From contig NZ_BMSK01000017.1 in assembly GCF_014649115.1 (NCBI RefSeq), positions 124,001-188,000 of the forward strand: DNA of 64,000 nt, given 5' to 3'. Position 1 is the first letter of the stretch. Each line of letters begins with the position of its first letter. Positions 43,339 through 52,300 of this stretch are shown piece after piece. Under the pieces are notes generated by a model. That model did not search any database. It was not told the origin of the DNA and was given only the letters and a program-made list of their open reading frames with translations. A program made the translations under genes and the position numbers. The stretch is from Streptomyces eurythermus. Lineage in GTDB: Bacteria > Actinomycetota > Actinomycetes > Streptomycetales > Streptomycetaceae.

Positions 43339-44497
43339 GCTGGCGGCCCGGGTCGGACTCGCCGGCGTCGTCGCCCTGTGGTGCGCCCTCGCCTGGCGGG
43401 CACGCCCGGCGCTGCGCGAGCCGCGACTGCGGGGGCTCTGGATCACCGTGCTGACGGCGACCACCGCCATCACGCTCTTCCAGCGAGGGGTCGTCACCGC
43501 GCTCACGTCCGCCGGCATCGACGTCCACGCGGTGTCGCTGGTGCGCAATCTGGTCGGGGTCCTCAGCGCGGGACTGGTCCTGCTCTTCGTGGTGGACTGC
43601 CGGCGCTCCCCGCGGCTGCGCCGCTCGGTGGTGGCGGGGCTGACGGCGGCCCTGGCGGCGCTGCTCGTGATGGATCTGCAAGGGGCCGGTCAGCCCATCG
43701 GGACGGCGGCCGCGCAGCGGCCCGCTTCCGCGACGACCGCCTACTGGCTGATCCTCAGCGTCGCCCACCTGCTCGGCGACGCCGTCGCCCTGGTGGTGTG
43801 CTGGAGCTACAGCCGGCGCACGACGGAACGCGACCTGGTGTGGTCGCTGCGGCTGTTCGCGGTGGGCAGCGTCCTCGCCCTGGTCTTCTGGTGCGGTTAC
43901 CTCTGCCACCTCTACGGCCTCGCGCCGGCCGTGCTGCCCTGGCTGTCCATGGTGATGGGGGCGCACGGCCTCCTGCGGGCGGCGTCGCTGCTGGTGCCCA
44001 CCGCCACCGCGCTGGCCCGGTCGGCCGCCGCGCTGCGGACCTCCTGGCGGCTGTGGCCGCTGTGGCGGGACCTGGTGACGGCGGTCCCCCACGTGGCGCT
44101 CGCCAGGCCCCGGCGCAGCCGGCTCCAGGAGGTGCTCCGGCCGCGCTACCCACCGGTGCTCCAGGCGCACCGGCAGACCATCGAGACGTACGACGCGCTG
44201 CTGACGCTCCAGCAGTACGTGCGGCCGGACGCCTACGAGCAGGCGCACCGGCACGCCCGGCGGGCCGGGGTGCCGGAGGACCGCCTCGCCTGCGCGGCGC
44301 TGGCCGGCGCCGTGGGCCAGGCCCGCCGTGCCGTGCTCGTCGGCGTGCCACCGTCCGACCCGCACCCGCTGCCCGGGGTGACGCACGGCAGCTCCCAGAC
44401 CCTGCTGGGAATCGCCCGCATGTGGCCCACCATGACCGACGCGCTGCCCTGCCACACACAGCCCGCACCGGCCACCGGCCACGCCGAACCGCGCTGA
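43325..44497 (+). CDS. Seven-helix membrane protein with C-terminal DUF6545 (MAB_1171c-like)
   Basis: This protein has 390 residues. Seven hydrophobic segments fall at about 8-24, 38-60, 70-92, 102-118, 138-160, 172-198 and 203-226. A cytosolic C-terminal domain of about 150 residues follows (LQEVLRPRYPPVLQAHRQTI, YDALLTLQQYVRPDAYEQAH). It matches the MAB_1171c 'putative transporter' group, whose function is unknown. No channel or carrier signature is evident, and the layout equally suits a membrane sensor. It overlaps the ImmA gene, which points to one functional unit. Confidence 0.85.
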   Translation: MPVSELAARVGLAGVVALWCALAWRARPALREPRLRGLWITVLTATTAITLFQRGVVTALTSAGIDVHAVSLVRNLVGVLSAGLVLLFVVDCRRSPRLRRSVVAGLTAALAALLVMDLQGAGQPIGTAAAQRPASATTAYWLILSVAHLLGDAVALVVCWSYSRRTTERDLVWSLRLFAVGSVLALVFWCGYLCHLYGLAPAVLPWLSMVMGAHGLLRAASLLVPTATALARSAAALRTSWRLWPLWRDLVTAVPHVALARPRRSRLQEVLRPRYPPVLQAHRQTIETYDALLTLQQYVRPDAYEQAHRHARRAGVPEDRLACAALAGAVGQARRAVLVGVPPSDPHPLPGVTHGSSQTLLGIARMWPTMTDALPCHTQPAPATGHAEPR

Positions 44498-45109
44498 CGG
44501 GGTGACAGCCGGCGGGACCGGCGGTGGCGGTGGCGGAAGTCGGCGGGCGCTGAGCAGCCGGCGGTGGCGGCGGTCGACGGGAGCTGAGCAGCCGGCGGTG
44601 GCGGTGGTCGACGGGAGCACGCGGGCGGCGGACTCGGTGGGACCACTCGGGCGGTGGCGGAAGCGGGGGCACGTCGACGGCGGCAGATCTCGACGGACCT
44701 ACGCGGGCGGTGACGGCGCGGAACCGATGCTGACGACAGCCGAACTCGGCGGGAGCACGCGGGCGGTGACGGAAGCCGAGGGCACGTTGACGGCGGAGAA
44801 AATCGCCGGAACTACGCCGGCGATGGCGGAGCAGGACCGACGCTGACGGCAGCGGGACTCGGCCGGACCGGGGTGCCGACGGGCGGACCCGGCCGGACCG
44901 CGGGCCCGCCGCCTGGACCCGGCCGAACCTCGCTGACGGCGACGGCGGAACCCGGCGGAACCACTGTGGCGGAGGCGGAACCCGGCCGGACCGCGGGCCC
45001 GCCGCCCGGACCTGGCCGACCCGGGGTGCCGCCGCCCCGACCCTGCCGAACCGCAGCCCCCAGGCCGGCCGCACCGTGCCGGCGTCGGCCGTCTTCGGGG
45101 GCGCCGGGC
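44498..45109. repeat. GC-rich degenerate repeat region between convergent genes
   Basis: No gene was found in 612 bp. GCTGAGCAGCCGGCGGTGGC starts at 44549 and 44583 (34-bp period). A 26-bp unit (CCCGGCCGGACCGCGGGCCC plus GCCGCC) occurs at 44888 and 44981. Shorter CGGCGG/GGACC motifs fill the rest, with no coding signature. Confidence 0.75.
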
Positions 45110-45928
45110 TCAGTCGAGGGTGGTGCCGCGTGGCGTGATCCGGTAGTCGAACCCGAGCGTCCCGGGGTCGAGGGCCGTAGCCCCGCCGTCCACGGTGAGC
45201 ACCGCTCCGTTGACGTAGGAGGCCGCCGGGGACAGCAGCCAGGCGATCGCCTCCGCGACCTCGCGGGGCTCGCCGGGGCGGCCCTGGGGCAGCAGCCTGG
45301 TCGCCTCCGCGTAGGCGTCCTCCATGCCTCCGGGCAGCCGCTCCTCCTCCGCGAAGCGGGCCATGCGCCGGTCGGCCATCTCGGTGCGCACCCATCCCGG
45401 GCACACGGTGTTGGCCCGTACGCCCTGCCGTCCGTAGTCCACCGCGACGGAACGGCACAGCTGGAGCAGGGCCGCCTTGGAGGTGGCGTACGGGGCGTTG
45501 CTCGTGCCGTTGCGCAGCGCGGACACCGAGGCGACGGCGACCACCGCGCCCTTGGACTCCAGCAGGTGCGGGATCGCCGCGCGCAGCAGGAGCAGCGGGC
45601 CGGTGAGGTTGGTGCGCATCACGTCGTCCCAGTCGCGCAGCGACATGTCGCCGACGGCTCCGCCGCGCCCGATGCCCGCGTTCAGCACGACTCCGTCGAG
45701 CCGTCCGTGCGCGTCCAGAGCGGCCCGGACGAGTCCCTCGACCGCGTCGGGGTCCCCGATGTCCGACGGGTGCGCCAGCGCGCCGGTCTCCTTCGCGAGG
45801 CGCTCCAGGGGCTCGGTCCGCCGGCCGGAGACCACCACGTGGTGCCCGGCCTCGCCGAGCAGCCGGGCCGTGGCCTGTCCGATGCCCGAGCCTCCGCCGG
45901 TCACGATGACAACCCTCTTGTCCTCCAC
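45110..45928 (-). CDS. SDR-family oxidoreductase
   Basis: This 272-residue short-chain dehydrogenase has the cofactor loop TGGGSGIGQATA, NAGIGRGG, and the catalytic Ser with YATSK (Tyr, Lys). A C-terminal PGEPREVAEAIAWLLSPAASYVNGAVLTVDGG block, shown in two parts around LLSPAASYVNG, is typical of FabG-like members. It probably uses NADPH to reduce a keto group; the substrate is unknown. Neighbours give no pathway clue. It starts at GTG 45928. Confidence 0.92.
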   Translation of the reverse strand: MEDKRVVIVTGGGSGIGQATARLLGEAGHHVVVSGRRTEPLERLAKETGALAHPSDIGDPDAVEGLVRAALDAHGRLDGVVLNAGIGRGGAVGDMSLRDWDDVMRTNLTGPLLLLRAAIPHLLESKGAVVAVASVSALRNGTSNAPYATSKAALLQLCRSVAVDYGRQGVRANTVCPGWVRTEMADRRMARFAEEERLPGGMEDAYAEATRLLPQGRPGEPREVAEAIAWLLSPAASYVNGAVLTVDGGATALDPGTLGFDYRITPRGTTLD

Positions 45929-46490
45929 CAGTTCCGGCCCCTTCCACCAAGATCGACGAGTTCGCCCAGCGGGTCCGAGCTTAGGGCCCGGTGATCTTGG
46001 GGTGACGACTTCCGGCCAGCGCCCCGGGAGCGGCGGGACACCCTCTCCGCGCGGCCGGTTCCGGGTACCGGCGCCGGTACCCGGCCGGTGCCCCGGCGTC
46101 GCGGGCGACTGCCCGGATCCGGTGCGGGTACGGCCCCGCGAACGTGCGGCGACCAGCCGGACGCCGGGTCCGACGACCGGGCCGGCCCTCCGCCGTACAC
46201 CGCCTCCGGCGGCCCAGCGGCCCTCCGCGGAGACCGGCCGCGGTCCCGGCCCATCTCCGGCCCGGGGATTGCCCGTGTCATCACCGAACCAGCGAGTTCA
46301 CGCCGAGTTGGTGGTCCGGACCGCCGGGCGTGCGCGGCGGCGCCGGACGCGCCGTCGTGCTCCTGGGCAGCGGTCGACGCCGTCGGATGCCTTCCTGGCG
46401 GTGGGCGCCAACCGGTCGTCGTCGGAAGAAGCCGTGTGCGCGATGCCCCGCGAATCGTAAGATCGGGGATCTCGTGGGGGGAGGTGGTCA
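45929..46490. other. Divergent SDR/lacI intergenic region
   Basis: No gene was seen in 562 bp. TAAGAT at 46458 is a possible -10 for the LacI gene, which has a GGGGGGAGG ribosome site right before its ATG. Confidence 0.45.
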
Positions 46491-47513
46491 ATGGGCAGGC
46501 GGCGCCCTGACACGCCGACGCTGGAGGAGGTGGCCGCCCACGCAGGAGTGGGCCGGGGCACGGTCTCCCGCGTCGTCAACAACGCGGCGGGGGTGCGGGA
46601 ATCGACGCGCCAGGCCGTGCAGCAAGCCATCGCCGAACTGGGGTACGTGCCCAATCTCGCGGCCCGGTCCCTGGCCGGCCGGCGTGCCGACGCGGTCGCG
46701 CTGGTCGTGACGGAGCCGGACTGGCGGCTGTTCGCGGAGCCCTTCTTCTCGGAGATCGTCGGCTCGCTCGGCGACGCGCTGGCCGACACCGGGATGCAGC
46801 TGCTGCTGACGATGGTCCGCTCGGACACCGAACGCAAGCGCTTCCTGGAGTACGCGCGCGGCGGCCGGGTCGACGGCGCGCTGCTGGTGTCGGTGCGCGC
46901 CGACGACACCCTGCCGGACATGCTCGCCGAGGCCCGGCTGCCGACCGTCATGCTGGGCCGCCGCTCGGGCGACGAGCACGTCAGCTACGTCGACGCGGAC
47001 AACGCCGGCGGCGCCCGCAGCGCGGTCACCCATCTGCTGGCCACGGGCCACAAGGCGATCGCGACGATCACCGGGCCGCGGGACATGTACGTCGCCCAGT
47101 CCCGGCTGCGCGGCTACCGCCAAGCGCTCGCCGCGGCCGGGCTGGGCACCGACGAGTCCTGGATCGCCGAGGGCGACTTCACCGAGGAGAGCGGCCGGCG
47201 CGCCATGGCCCGGCTGCTCGAGCGGCACCCGGACATCGACGCGGTGCTCGCGGCGTCGGACACCACGGCGGCCGGCGCGCTGCGGGAACTGCGGGCGACG
47301 GGGCGCCGGGTGCCGGAGGACGTCGCCGTCATCGGTTTCGACGACTTCCCGCTGGCCGAACAGACCGTGCCGCGCCTGACCACGGTCCGCCAGCCGCTGG
47401 CGGAGATCGGCCGGGCGATGGTCCGTCTCCTGCTGGAGGAACTGGAGGAACCGGCCGTGGCCTGGCGCCATGTCATCCTCCGCACCGAGCTGATACGACG
47501 CGACTCGGCCTGA
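46491..47513 (+). CDS. LacI-family regulator, CebR-like
   Basis: This 340-residue protein has an N-terminal helix-turn-helix (PTLEEVAAHAGVGRGTVSRVVN). Its recognition helix is the same as in CebR, the cellobiose-responsive repressor of streptomycetes. The periplasmic-binding-protein-like domain follows (ALVVTEPDWRLFAEPFFSEI, VDGALLVSVRADDTLPDML). It is predicted to bind TGGGAGCGCTCCCA and release it when an oligosaccharide such as cellobiose binds. Three such palindromes lie downstream before the cellulase gene. It is probably a local paralogue, since no cebEFG transporter is adjacent. Confidence 0.9.
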   Translation: MGRRRPDTPTLEEVAAHAGVGRGTVSRVVNNAAGVRESTRQAVQQAIAELGYVPNLAARSLAGRRADAVALVVTEPDWRLFAEPFFSEIVGSLGDALADTGMQLLLTMVRSDTERKRFLEYARGGRVDGALLVSVRADDTLPDMLAEARLPTVMLGRRSGDEHVSYVDADNAGGARSAVTHLLATGHKAIATITGPRDMYVAQSRLRGYRQALAAAGLGTDESWIAEGDFTEESGRRAMARLLERHPDIDAVLAASDTTAAGALRELRATGRRVPEDVAVIGFDDFPLAEQTVPRLTTVRQPLAEIGRAMVRLLLEELEEPAVAWRHVILRTELIRRDSA

Positions 47514-47665
47514 CGCCGACGCCGGGCGGGCCGGCTGGACAGGGCCGTTACGGCGGCTCCACGCCGGTTCGCCCGGGATCTACGGCACGAAGTCCGCCAG
47601 AACGCCCCCCGTCCACGCCCGGAAACCCCCGCCCCCCCCCGCAACCGGTCGGCACCCCCGCTTTC

Positions 47666-47677
47666 GGGAGCGCTCCC
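47666..47677. promoter_or_regulatory. Upstream CebR-type palindrome
   Basis: GGGAGCGCTCCC, flanked by C and A, is the first of three sites, 145 bp upstream of the pair at the cellulase start. It could allow DNA looping. Confidence 0.8.
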
Positions 47678-47693
47678 AGAAGTCGCCGCCCAT

Positions 47694-47741
47694 CGAAACT
47701 ATCGACACCCCCACCTCACCTGCGCCTTCGAAACCTCTTCG
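47694..47741. promoter_or_regulatory. Xylan-box-like repeats upstream of the cellulase
   Basis: CGAAACTATCG (47694-47704) differs at one base from CGAAACTTTCG, a box reported upstream of streptomycete xylanase genes. CGAAACCTCTTCG follows at 47729-47741. Confidence 0.4.
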
Positions 47742-47761
47742 ACACATTGCCGCGCGACACC

Positions 47762-47843
47762 TTGTCAGGGACATGAACTCTCCCTACAGTCCCTGCCCAA
47801 CGGAGGTAATGGGAGCGCTCCCATCTGCGCGGGAGCGCTCCCG
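47762..47843 (+). promoter_or_regulatory. Cellulase promoter with two CebR-type operators
   Basis: TTGTCA (47762-47767), a 17-nt spacer and TACAGT (47785-47790) form a good housekeeping-type promoter. Just downstream lie TGGGAGCGCTCCCA (47810-47823), the exact CebR consensus, and CGGGAGCGCTCCCG (47830-47843), 20 bp apart. Bound repressor would block transcription. Confidence 0.85.
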
Positions 47844-47870
47844 CATCCGACCGTCCCCGAGAGGACCCGC

Positions 47871-48998
47871 ATGCGACCGTCAACGCACCCCGTCCGTGGA
47901 GCGAGTGGTCTGGTCGGCGCGCTGCTCGCCGCGCTCGCCGCACTGGCGGCCCTGCTCACCACGGCCCCGGCGGCCCGGGCCGACACCGCGATCTGCGACC
48001 AGTACGGCTCGACGACGATCCAGGGCCGCTACGTCGTCCAGAACAACCGCTGGGGCACCAGCGAGACCCAGTGCATCAACGTCACGGACAGCGGCTTCCG
48101 GATCACCCAGGCCGACGGCTCGGTCCCGACGAACGGCGCCCCGAAGTCGTACCCGTCCGTCTTCTACGGCTGCCACTACACCAACTGCTCGCCCGGAACC
48201 AGCCTTCCGGCCCAGCTCGGCACCATCTCCAGCGCGCCCACCAGCATCTCGTACTCCTATGTGAGCAACGCGGTGTACGACGCGGCGTACGACATCTGGC
48301 TCGACCCGACGCCCCGTACCGACGGCGTCAACCGGACCGAGATCATGGTCTGGTTCAATAAGGTGGGCTCGATCCAGCCCGTGGGCTCGCAGGTCGGCAC
48401 CGCCACCGTGGCCGGGCGCCAGTGGCAGGTGTGGTCCGGCAACAACGGCTCCAACGACGTGCTGTCCTTCGTCGCCCCGTCGGCGATCACCAGCTGGAGC
48501 TTCGACGTCATGGACTTCGCCCGGCAGGCCGTCGCCCGCGGGCTGGCGCAGAACAGCTGGTACCTGACGAGCGTGCAGGCCGGCTTCGAGCCCTGGCAGA
48601 ACGGTGCCGGGCTCGCCGTGAACTCGTTCTCCTCCACGGTCAACACCGGCGGCAGCGGCCCGGGTGGCCCCGGGACCCCCGCCGCCTGCGAGGTGACGTA
48701 CGCGACGAGCGTCTGGGCCGGCGGCTTCACGGCCGACGTCACCGTCGCCAACACCTCCGCGACCCCGGTCGACGGCTGGCGGCTCGCCTTCACCCTGCCC
48801 TCCGGACAGCGCGTCACCAGCGCCTGGAACGCCACGGTCACACCGTCCTCCGGCGCGGTCACGGCCACGAACCTGGCCCACAACGGGCAGATCGCGGCCG
48901 GCGGCCGGGTGACCTTCGGCTTCCAGGGCGCCTACAGCGGCACCTTCGCCAAGCCCGCCGGGTTCAGCCTCAACGGAACCGCCTGCACCACCGCGTGA
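47871..48998 (+). CDS. Secreted GH12 endoglucanase with CBM2
   Basis: This 375-residue protein has a signal peptide (cleavage near ARA-DTA, residue 37) and a GH12 domain of about 38-255. The two catalytic glutamates are visible as E157 (NRTEIMVWF) and E240 (AGFEPWQNG). After a Gly/Pro linker, a CBM2 (residues 272-375, CEVTYATSVWAGGFTADVTV) binds cellulose. It should cut internal beta-1,4-glucan bonds outside the cell. It resembles CelB of Streptomyces. ATG 47871 follows AGGA. It probably forms an operon with the LPMO gene 118 nt downstream under CebR-type control. Confidence 0.94.
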   Translation: MRPSTHPVRGASGLVGALLAALAALAALLTTAPAARADTAICDQYGSTTIQGRYVVQNNRWGTSETQCINVTDSGFRITQADGSVPTNGAPKSYPSVFYGCHYTNCSPGTSLPAQLGTISSAPTSISYSYVSNAVYDAAYDIWLDPTPRTDGVNRTEIMVWFNKVGSIQPVGSQVGTATVAGRQWQVWSGNNGSNDVLSFVAPSAITSWSFDVMDFARQAVARGLAQNSWYLTSVQAGFEPWQNGAGLAVNSFSSTVNTGGSGPGGPGTPAACEVTYATSVWAGGFTADVTVANTSATPVDGWRLAFTLPSGQRVTSAWNATVTPSSGAVTATNLAHNGQIAAGGRVTFGFQGAYSGTFAKPAGFSLNGTACTTA

Positions 48999-49116
48999 CG
49001 CCCGCCCCCGCGTCCCGTCCCCCACGCACCCACCCCGAGGAGCGCACATGAGACACCCACCGGACGGCACCCTCCCGGGGCGTACCGCCCGTCCGATCCA
49101 ACGGAAGGAGAGAATC

Positions 49117-50229
49117 GTGGCCCGACGCGGCAGGCTCCTGTCGGTCGTGGCGGCCTTGTCGACCCTGCTGGCCGCGCTCGGCCTGGCCCTGCTGGGTCAG
49201 GGCAGCGCCAAGGCGCACGGGGTGGCGATGCTGCCCGGCTCCCGTACCTATCTGTGTTACCTGGACGGCCACACGGGGACCGGCGGGATGAACCCGACCA
49301 ACCCCGCCTGCAAGGACGCGGTGGCCAAGAGCGGGGCGACCTCGCTGTACAACTGGTTCGCCGTGCTCGACTCCAACGCCGGTGGCCGCGGCGCCGGTTA
49401 CGTCCCGGACGGCACCCTGTGCAGCGCCGGCGACCGGTCGCCGTACGACTTCTCCGCGTACAACGCCGCCCGCTCGGACTGGCCACGCACCCACCTGACC
49501 AGCGGGGCGACGATCCAGGCGCAGTACAGCAACTGGGCGGCGCACCCGGGCAGCTTCCGGGTCTACCTCACCAAGCCCGGCTGGTCGCCGACCAGTCAGC
49601 TGCGCTGGGCCGACCTCGACCTGATCCAGACGGTCACCAACCCGCCCCAGCAGGGCTCGGTCGGCACCGACGGCGGCCACTACTACTGGGACATGCAGCT
49701 GCCCGCCGGGCGCTCCGGTGACGCCCTGCTGTTCATCCAGTGGGTCCGCTCGGACAGCCAGGAGAACTTCTTCTCCTGCTCCGACGTCGTCTTCGACGGC
49801 GGCCACGGCGAGGTGACGGGCATCGGCGGCTCCGGCACCACGCCCACCCCGACGCCCACTCCCACCCCGACCCCGACGCCCACCCCGACCCCGACGGATC
49901 CGCACACCGGTTCCTGCATGGCCACCTACTCCGTGGTCAGCGCGTGGAACGGCGGCTTCCAGGCGTCCGTCGAGGTCATGAACCACGGCACCACTCCGCT
50001 CGACGGCTGGGCCGTGTCCTGGAAACCGGGCACCGGCACCAAGATCAACAGCCTGTGGAACGGTACGCAGACCACCGCGGCCGACGGCACGGTGACGGTC
50101 CGCAACGCGGACCACAACCGGGTCGTCGCGGCCGACGGCAGTACCACGTTCGGCTTCACCGCCACCTCCACCGGCAACAACCTGCCCGCCGGATCGATCG
50201 GTTGCGTCACGGCACAGAGCACCTCCTGA
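49117..50229 (+). CDS. AA10 lytic polysaccharide monooxygenase with CBM2 (CelS2-like)
   Basis: The protein is 370 residues from GTG 49117, with GGAGAG upstream. An ATG at 49048 with GAGGAG 5 nt upstream would add 23 residues. After the signal peptide, mature His34 (KA-HGVAML) and H143 (SNWAAHPG) form the copper histidine brace. ENFFSCSDVVF carries the axial Phe. A TP-repeat linker (about 245-265) leads to a CBM2. It closely resembles S. coelicolor CelS2, which oxidises crystalline cellulose at C1. It acts with the adjacent GH12 cellulase. Confidence 0.93.
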   Translation: MARRGRLLSVVAALSTLLAALGLALLGQGSAKAHGVAMLPGSRTYLCYLDGHTGTGGMNPTNPACKDAVAKSGATSLYNWFAVLDSNAGGRGAGYVPDGTLCSAGDRSPYDFSAYNAARSDWPRTHLTSGATIQAQYSNWAAHPGSFRVYLTKPGWSPTSQLRWADLDLIQTVTNPPQQGSVGTDGGHYYWDMQLPAGRSGDALLFIQWVRSDSQENFFSCSDVVFDGGHGEVTGIGGSGTTPTPTPTPTPTPTPTPTPTDPHTGSCMATYSVVSAWNGGFQASVEVMNHGTTPLDGWAVSWKPGTGTKINSLWNGTQTTAADGTVTVRNADHNRVVAADGSTTFGFTATSTGNNLPAGSIGCVTAQSTS

Positions 50230-50240
50230 GGACGTGCGCC

Positions 50241-50283
50241 AAGCGCCGCCTCCCCGGCCCGCACCCGGGGAGGCGGCGCTTTT
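50241..50283 (+). terminator. Rho-independent terminator after the LPMO gene
   Basis: Perfect 17-bp arms AAGCGCCGCCTCCCCGG / CCGGGGAGGCGGCGCTT, 7-nt loop, followed by TTTT, ends the cellulose cassette. Confidence 0.95.
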
Positions 50284-50459
50284 ACGTGTACGGCCGCGTT
50301 GTGGCGCCAACTCGCCTATGGGTACCGGCCGTCCTGGTCCGGTCAGCCGGATGGGGACATTGACAAGGCGGGCGCGCACCCCGAAGCATTGCTGGGCACG
50401 TCTACGGCACCTCAAAAGTTCCGGGCGGCACACGCGGCCCGTCGTCAAGGCAGGTACCG

Positions 50460-51719
50460 ATGACCACGAACCAGCTGTTCGCGCTCTTTTGCGACCTCGC
50501 CCTCATCATCGTGCTCGCCCGGATACTGGGCGCCGTGGCACAGCGTTTCTCCCAGCCCGCCGTCATCGGCGAGGTGCTCGCGGGAATTCTGCTCGGCCCC
50601 ACTCTCCTGGGCCATTCCGTGCCGGAATTCCTGTTTCCCCCCGGGGTACGGCCGATGCTCACCGCGCTCGCCGATGTGGGCATGGCCGTGTTCATGTTCA
50701 TCGTGGGTCTGGAACTGGACCGGAAGATCCTGCGCGGCACCGGACGACTGGCCGTCACCGTGGCGGTCTCCTGCATTGTGCTGCCGTTCGGACTCGGCAC
50801 GCTGCTCGCGCTGATGCTGGCCGACGACCACGCCCAGGGGAACCGGCTGGGTTTCGTGCTCTTCATGGGCACGGCGATGTCGGTGACCGCCTTCCCGGTG
50901 CTGGCACGGATCCTCACGGACCGGAAGATGCAGCACACCCCGATCGGCGGGCTGGCGCTGGCCTGCGCCGCGATCGGTGACGTGCTCGCCTGGTGCATGC
51001 TCGCCGCCGTGGTGGCCCTGGTCGGCGGAGGGGGCGGCGACCAGTGGCTCCTGCTGCTGCTCGTGCCGTACGCCGGCGTGATGGTGTGGGTGGTGCGTCC
51101 GCTGCTGCGCCGGCTGGTCGGCGCGGGCGGCTCCCGGCTGACCCCGGCGGTGCTGACGGTCGTCCTCGCGGGGCTGCTCGTCTCGGGGGCGGTCACCGAG
51201 CGGATCGGCCTGCATTTCATTTTCGGCGCTTTCCTTTTCGGCGTGGTGATGCCGAAGGAATCCACCGAGCGGCTGCGCGCGGACATCATCGACCGGATCG
51301 GCGATGTGAGCGGCCAGTTGTTGCAACCGGTCTTCTTCATCATCGTGGGCCTGAAAGTCGACCTGTCGGACCTGGGCGGGTCCGGCTGGCTGGACTTCGC
51401 GCTCATTCTGCTCGTCGCGGTCACCGGGAAATTCGTCGGCGCGTTCCTGAGCGCCCGGGCCTTCCGCGTCACGGCGCGCCAGTCGGCGGTGCTCGCCACG
51501 CTCATGAACACCAGGGGCCTCACCGAACTGATCATTCTGACCGCCGGTCTGCAACTGGGCGTGCTGGACGAGCGCTTGTACTCGCTGATGGTCGTGATGG
51601 CGGTCGTGACGACGGCGATGGCCGGTCCGCTGCTCGCCGTTCTGCGGCCGCGTGCCCTGGCCGACCAGGACCCCGTCCTCCCCGTGCGCGACGCCCAGTC
51701 GCCGGCCGCCAAGCGCTGA
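50460..51719 (+). CDS. CPA2-type cation:proton antiporter
   Basis: This 419-residue membrane protein has about 12 helices and the Na+/H+ exchanger fold: FSQPAVIGEVLAGILLGPTLLGH near the start, GMAVFMFIVGLELD, and the ion-site region AMSVTAFPVLARIL. FFIIVGLKVDL and NTRGLTELIIL follow. It exchanges K+ or Na+ for H+, and related genes occur beside antibiotic clusters. The ATG 50460 follows GGCAGG. It is convergent with the gene at 51758. Confidence 0.92.
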   Translation: MTTNQLFALFCDLALIIVLARILGAVAQRFSQPAVIGEVLAGILLGPTLLGHSVPEFLFPPGVRPMLTALADVGMAVFMFIVGLELDRKILRGTGRLAVTVAVSCIVLPFGLGTLLALMLADDHAQGNRLGFVLFMGTAMSVTAFPVLARILTDRKMQHTPIGGLALACAAIGDVLAWCMLAAVVALVGGGGGDQWLLLLLVPYAGVMVWVVRPLLRRLVGAGGSRLTPAVLTVVLAGLLVSGAVTERIGLHFIFGAFLFGVVMPKESTERLRADIIDRIGDVSGQLLQPVFFIIVGLKVDLSDLGGSGWLDFALILLVAVTGKFVGAFLSARAFRVTARQSAVLATLMNTRGLTELIILTAGLQLGVLDERLYSLMVVMAVVTTAMAGPLLAVLRPRALADQDPVLPVRDAQSPAAKR

Positions 51720-51757
51720 GCCCCCGCACCCCGCCGCTCCCCCAGGGGCCGCTCCCC

Positions 51758-52300
51758 TCACCACCCCGGATCCGCCCCGTAGGCGCCCAGTTCGGTCCGC
51801 ATCTCGCGCCGTGTCCGCCGTAGCCGGCCCCACAGCGCGTCGATGTCCTCCCGTACGGCCTCGGGCGAGTCCCCGGCGCGCGGGACACCGTCGTCCAGGC
51901 GCCGGACCATGCCGTACACCGCCCCCAGGTCGTGGCTGAGGTCGGCCACGAGCTCGAGCACCCGCTCCGGCAGCCGCATCTGGGCCTCGGCGTACACGTC
52001 CCGGTACTGGTCGCGTGCCCGGGTGAGCCGCTGCCGTACGATCCGCAGTTCCTCCTCCCGGCCCAGCGCGTGCACCTGGTCGGTGAGCGCGGCCAGGTAC
52101 TGCCGGGCGGAGGCGTTGAGGGCGACGGAGCAGGCGCGCAGTTCCTGGGCGTGCCGGCGCCGCTCCCGTACCTGCTCGACGCGGTCCAGTTCGCGCCGCC
52201 GGCCGCGGTCGGCGGCGCGCTGGGTCAGCAGCGCGGACAACAGCGTCCCGACGACTCCTACGACCGCGACCACGGGCGCGGTCGCTTCCCCGAGGTCCAC
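51758..52300 (-). CDS. Hypothetical protein with one membrane helix and charged coiled coil
   Basis: This 180-residue protein starts at GTG 52300 behind GGAGG; ATG 52327 is an alternative. One hydrophobic segment (APVVAVVGVVGTLLSALL) is followed by a long Arg/Glu-rich helical region (RRRELDRVEQVRERRRHAQE onward), so it is probably a membrane-anchored coiled coil. No known domain is recognised. It is divergent from the DUF6204 gene. Confidence 0.75.
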   Translation of the reverse strand: MDLGEATAPVVAVVGVVGTLLSALLTQRAADRGRRRELDRVEQVRERRRHAQELRACSVALNASARQYLAALTDQVHALGREEELRIVRQRLTRARDQYRDVYAEAQMRLPERVLELVADLSHDLGAVYGMVRRLDDGVPRAGDSPEAVREDIDALWGRLRRTRREMRTELGAYGADPGW

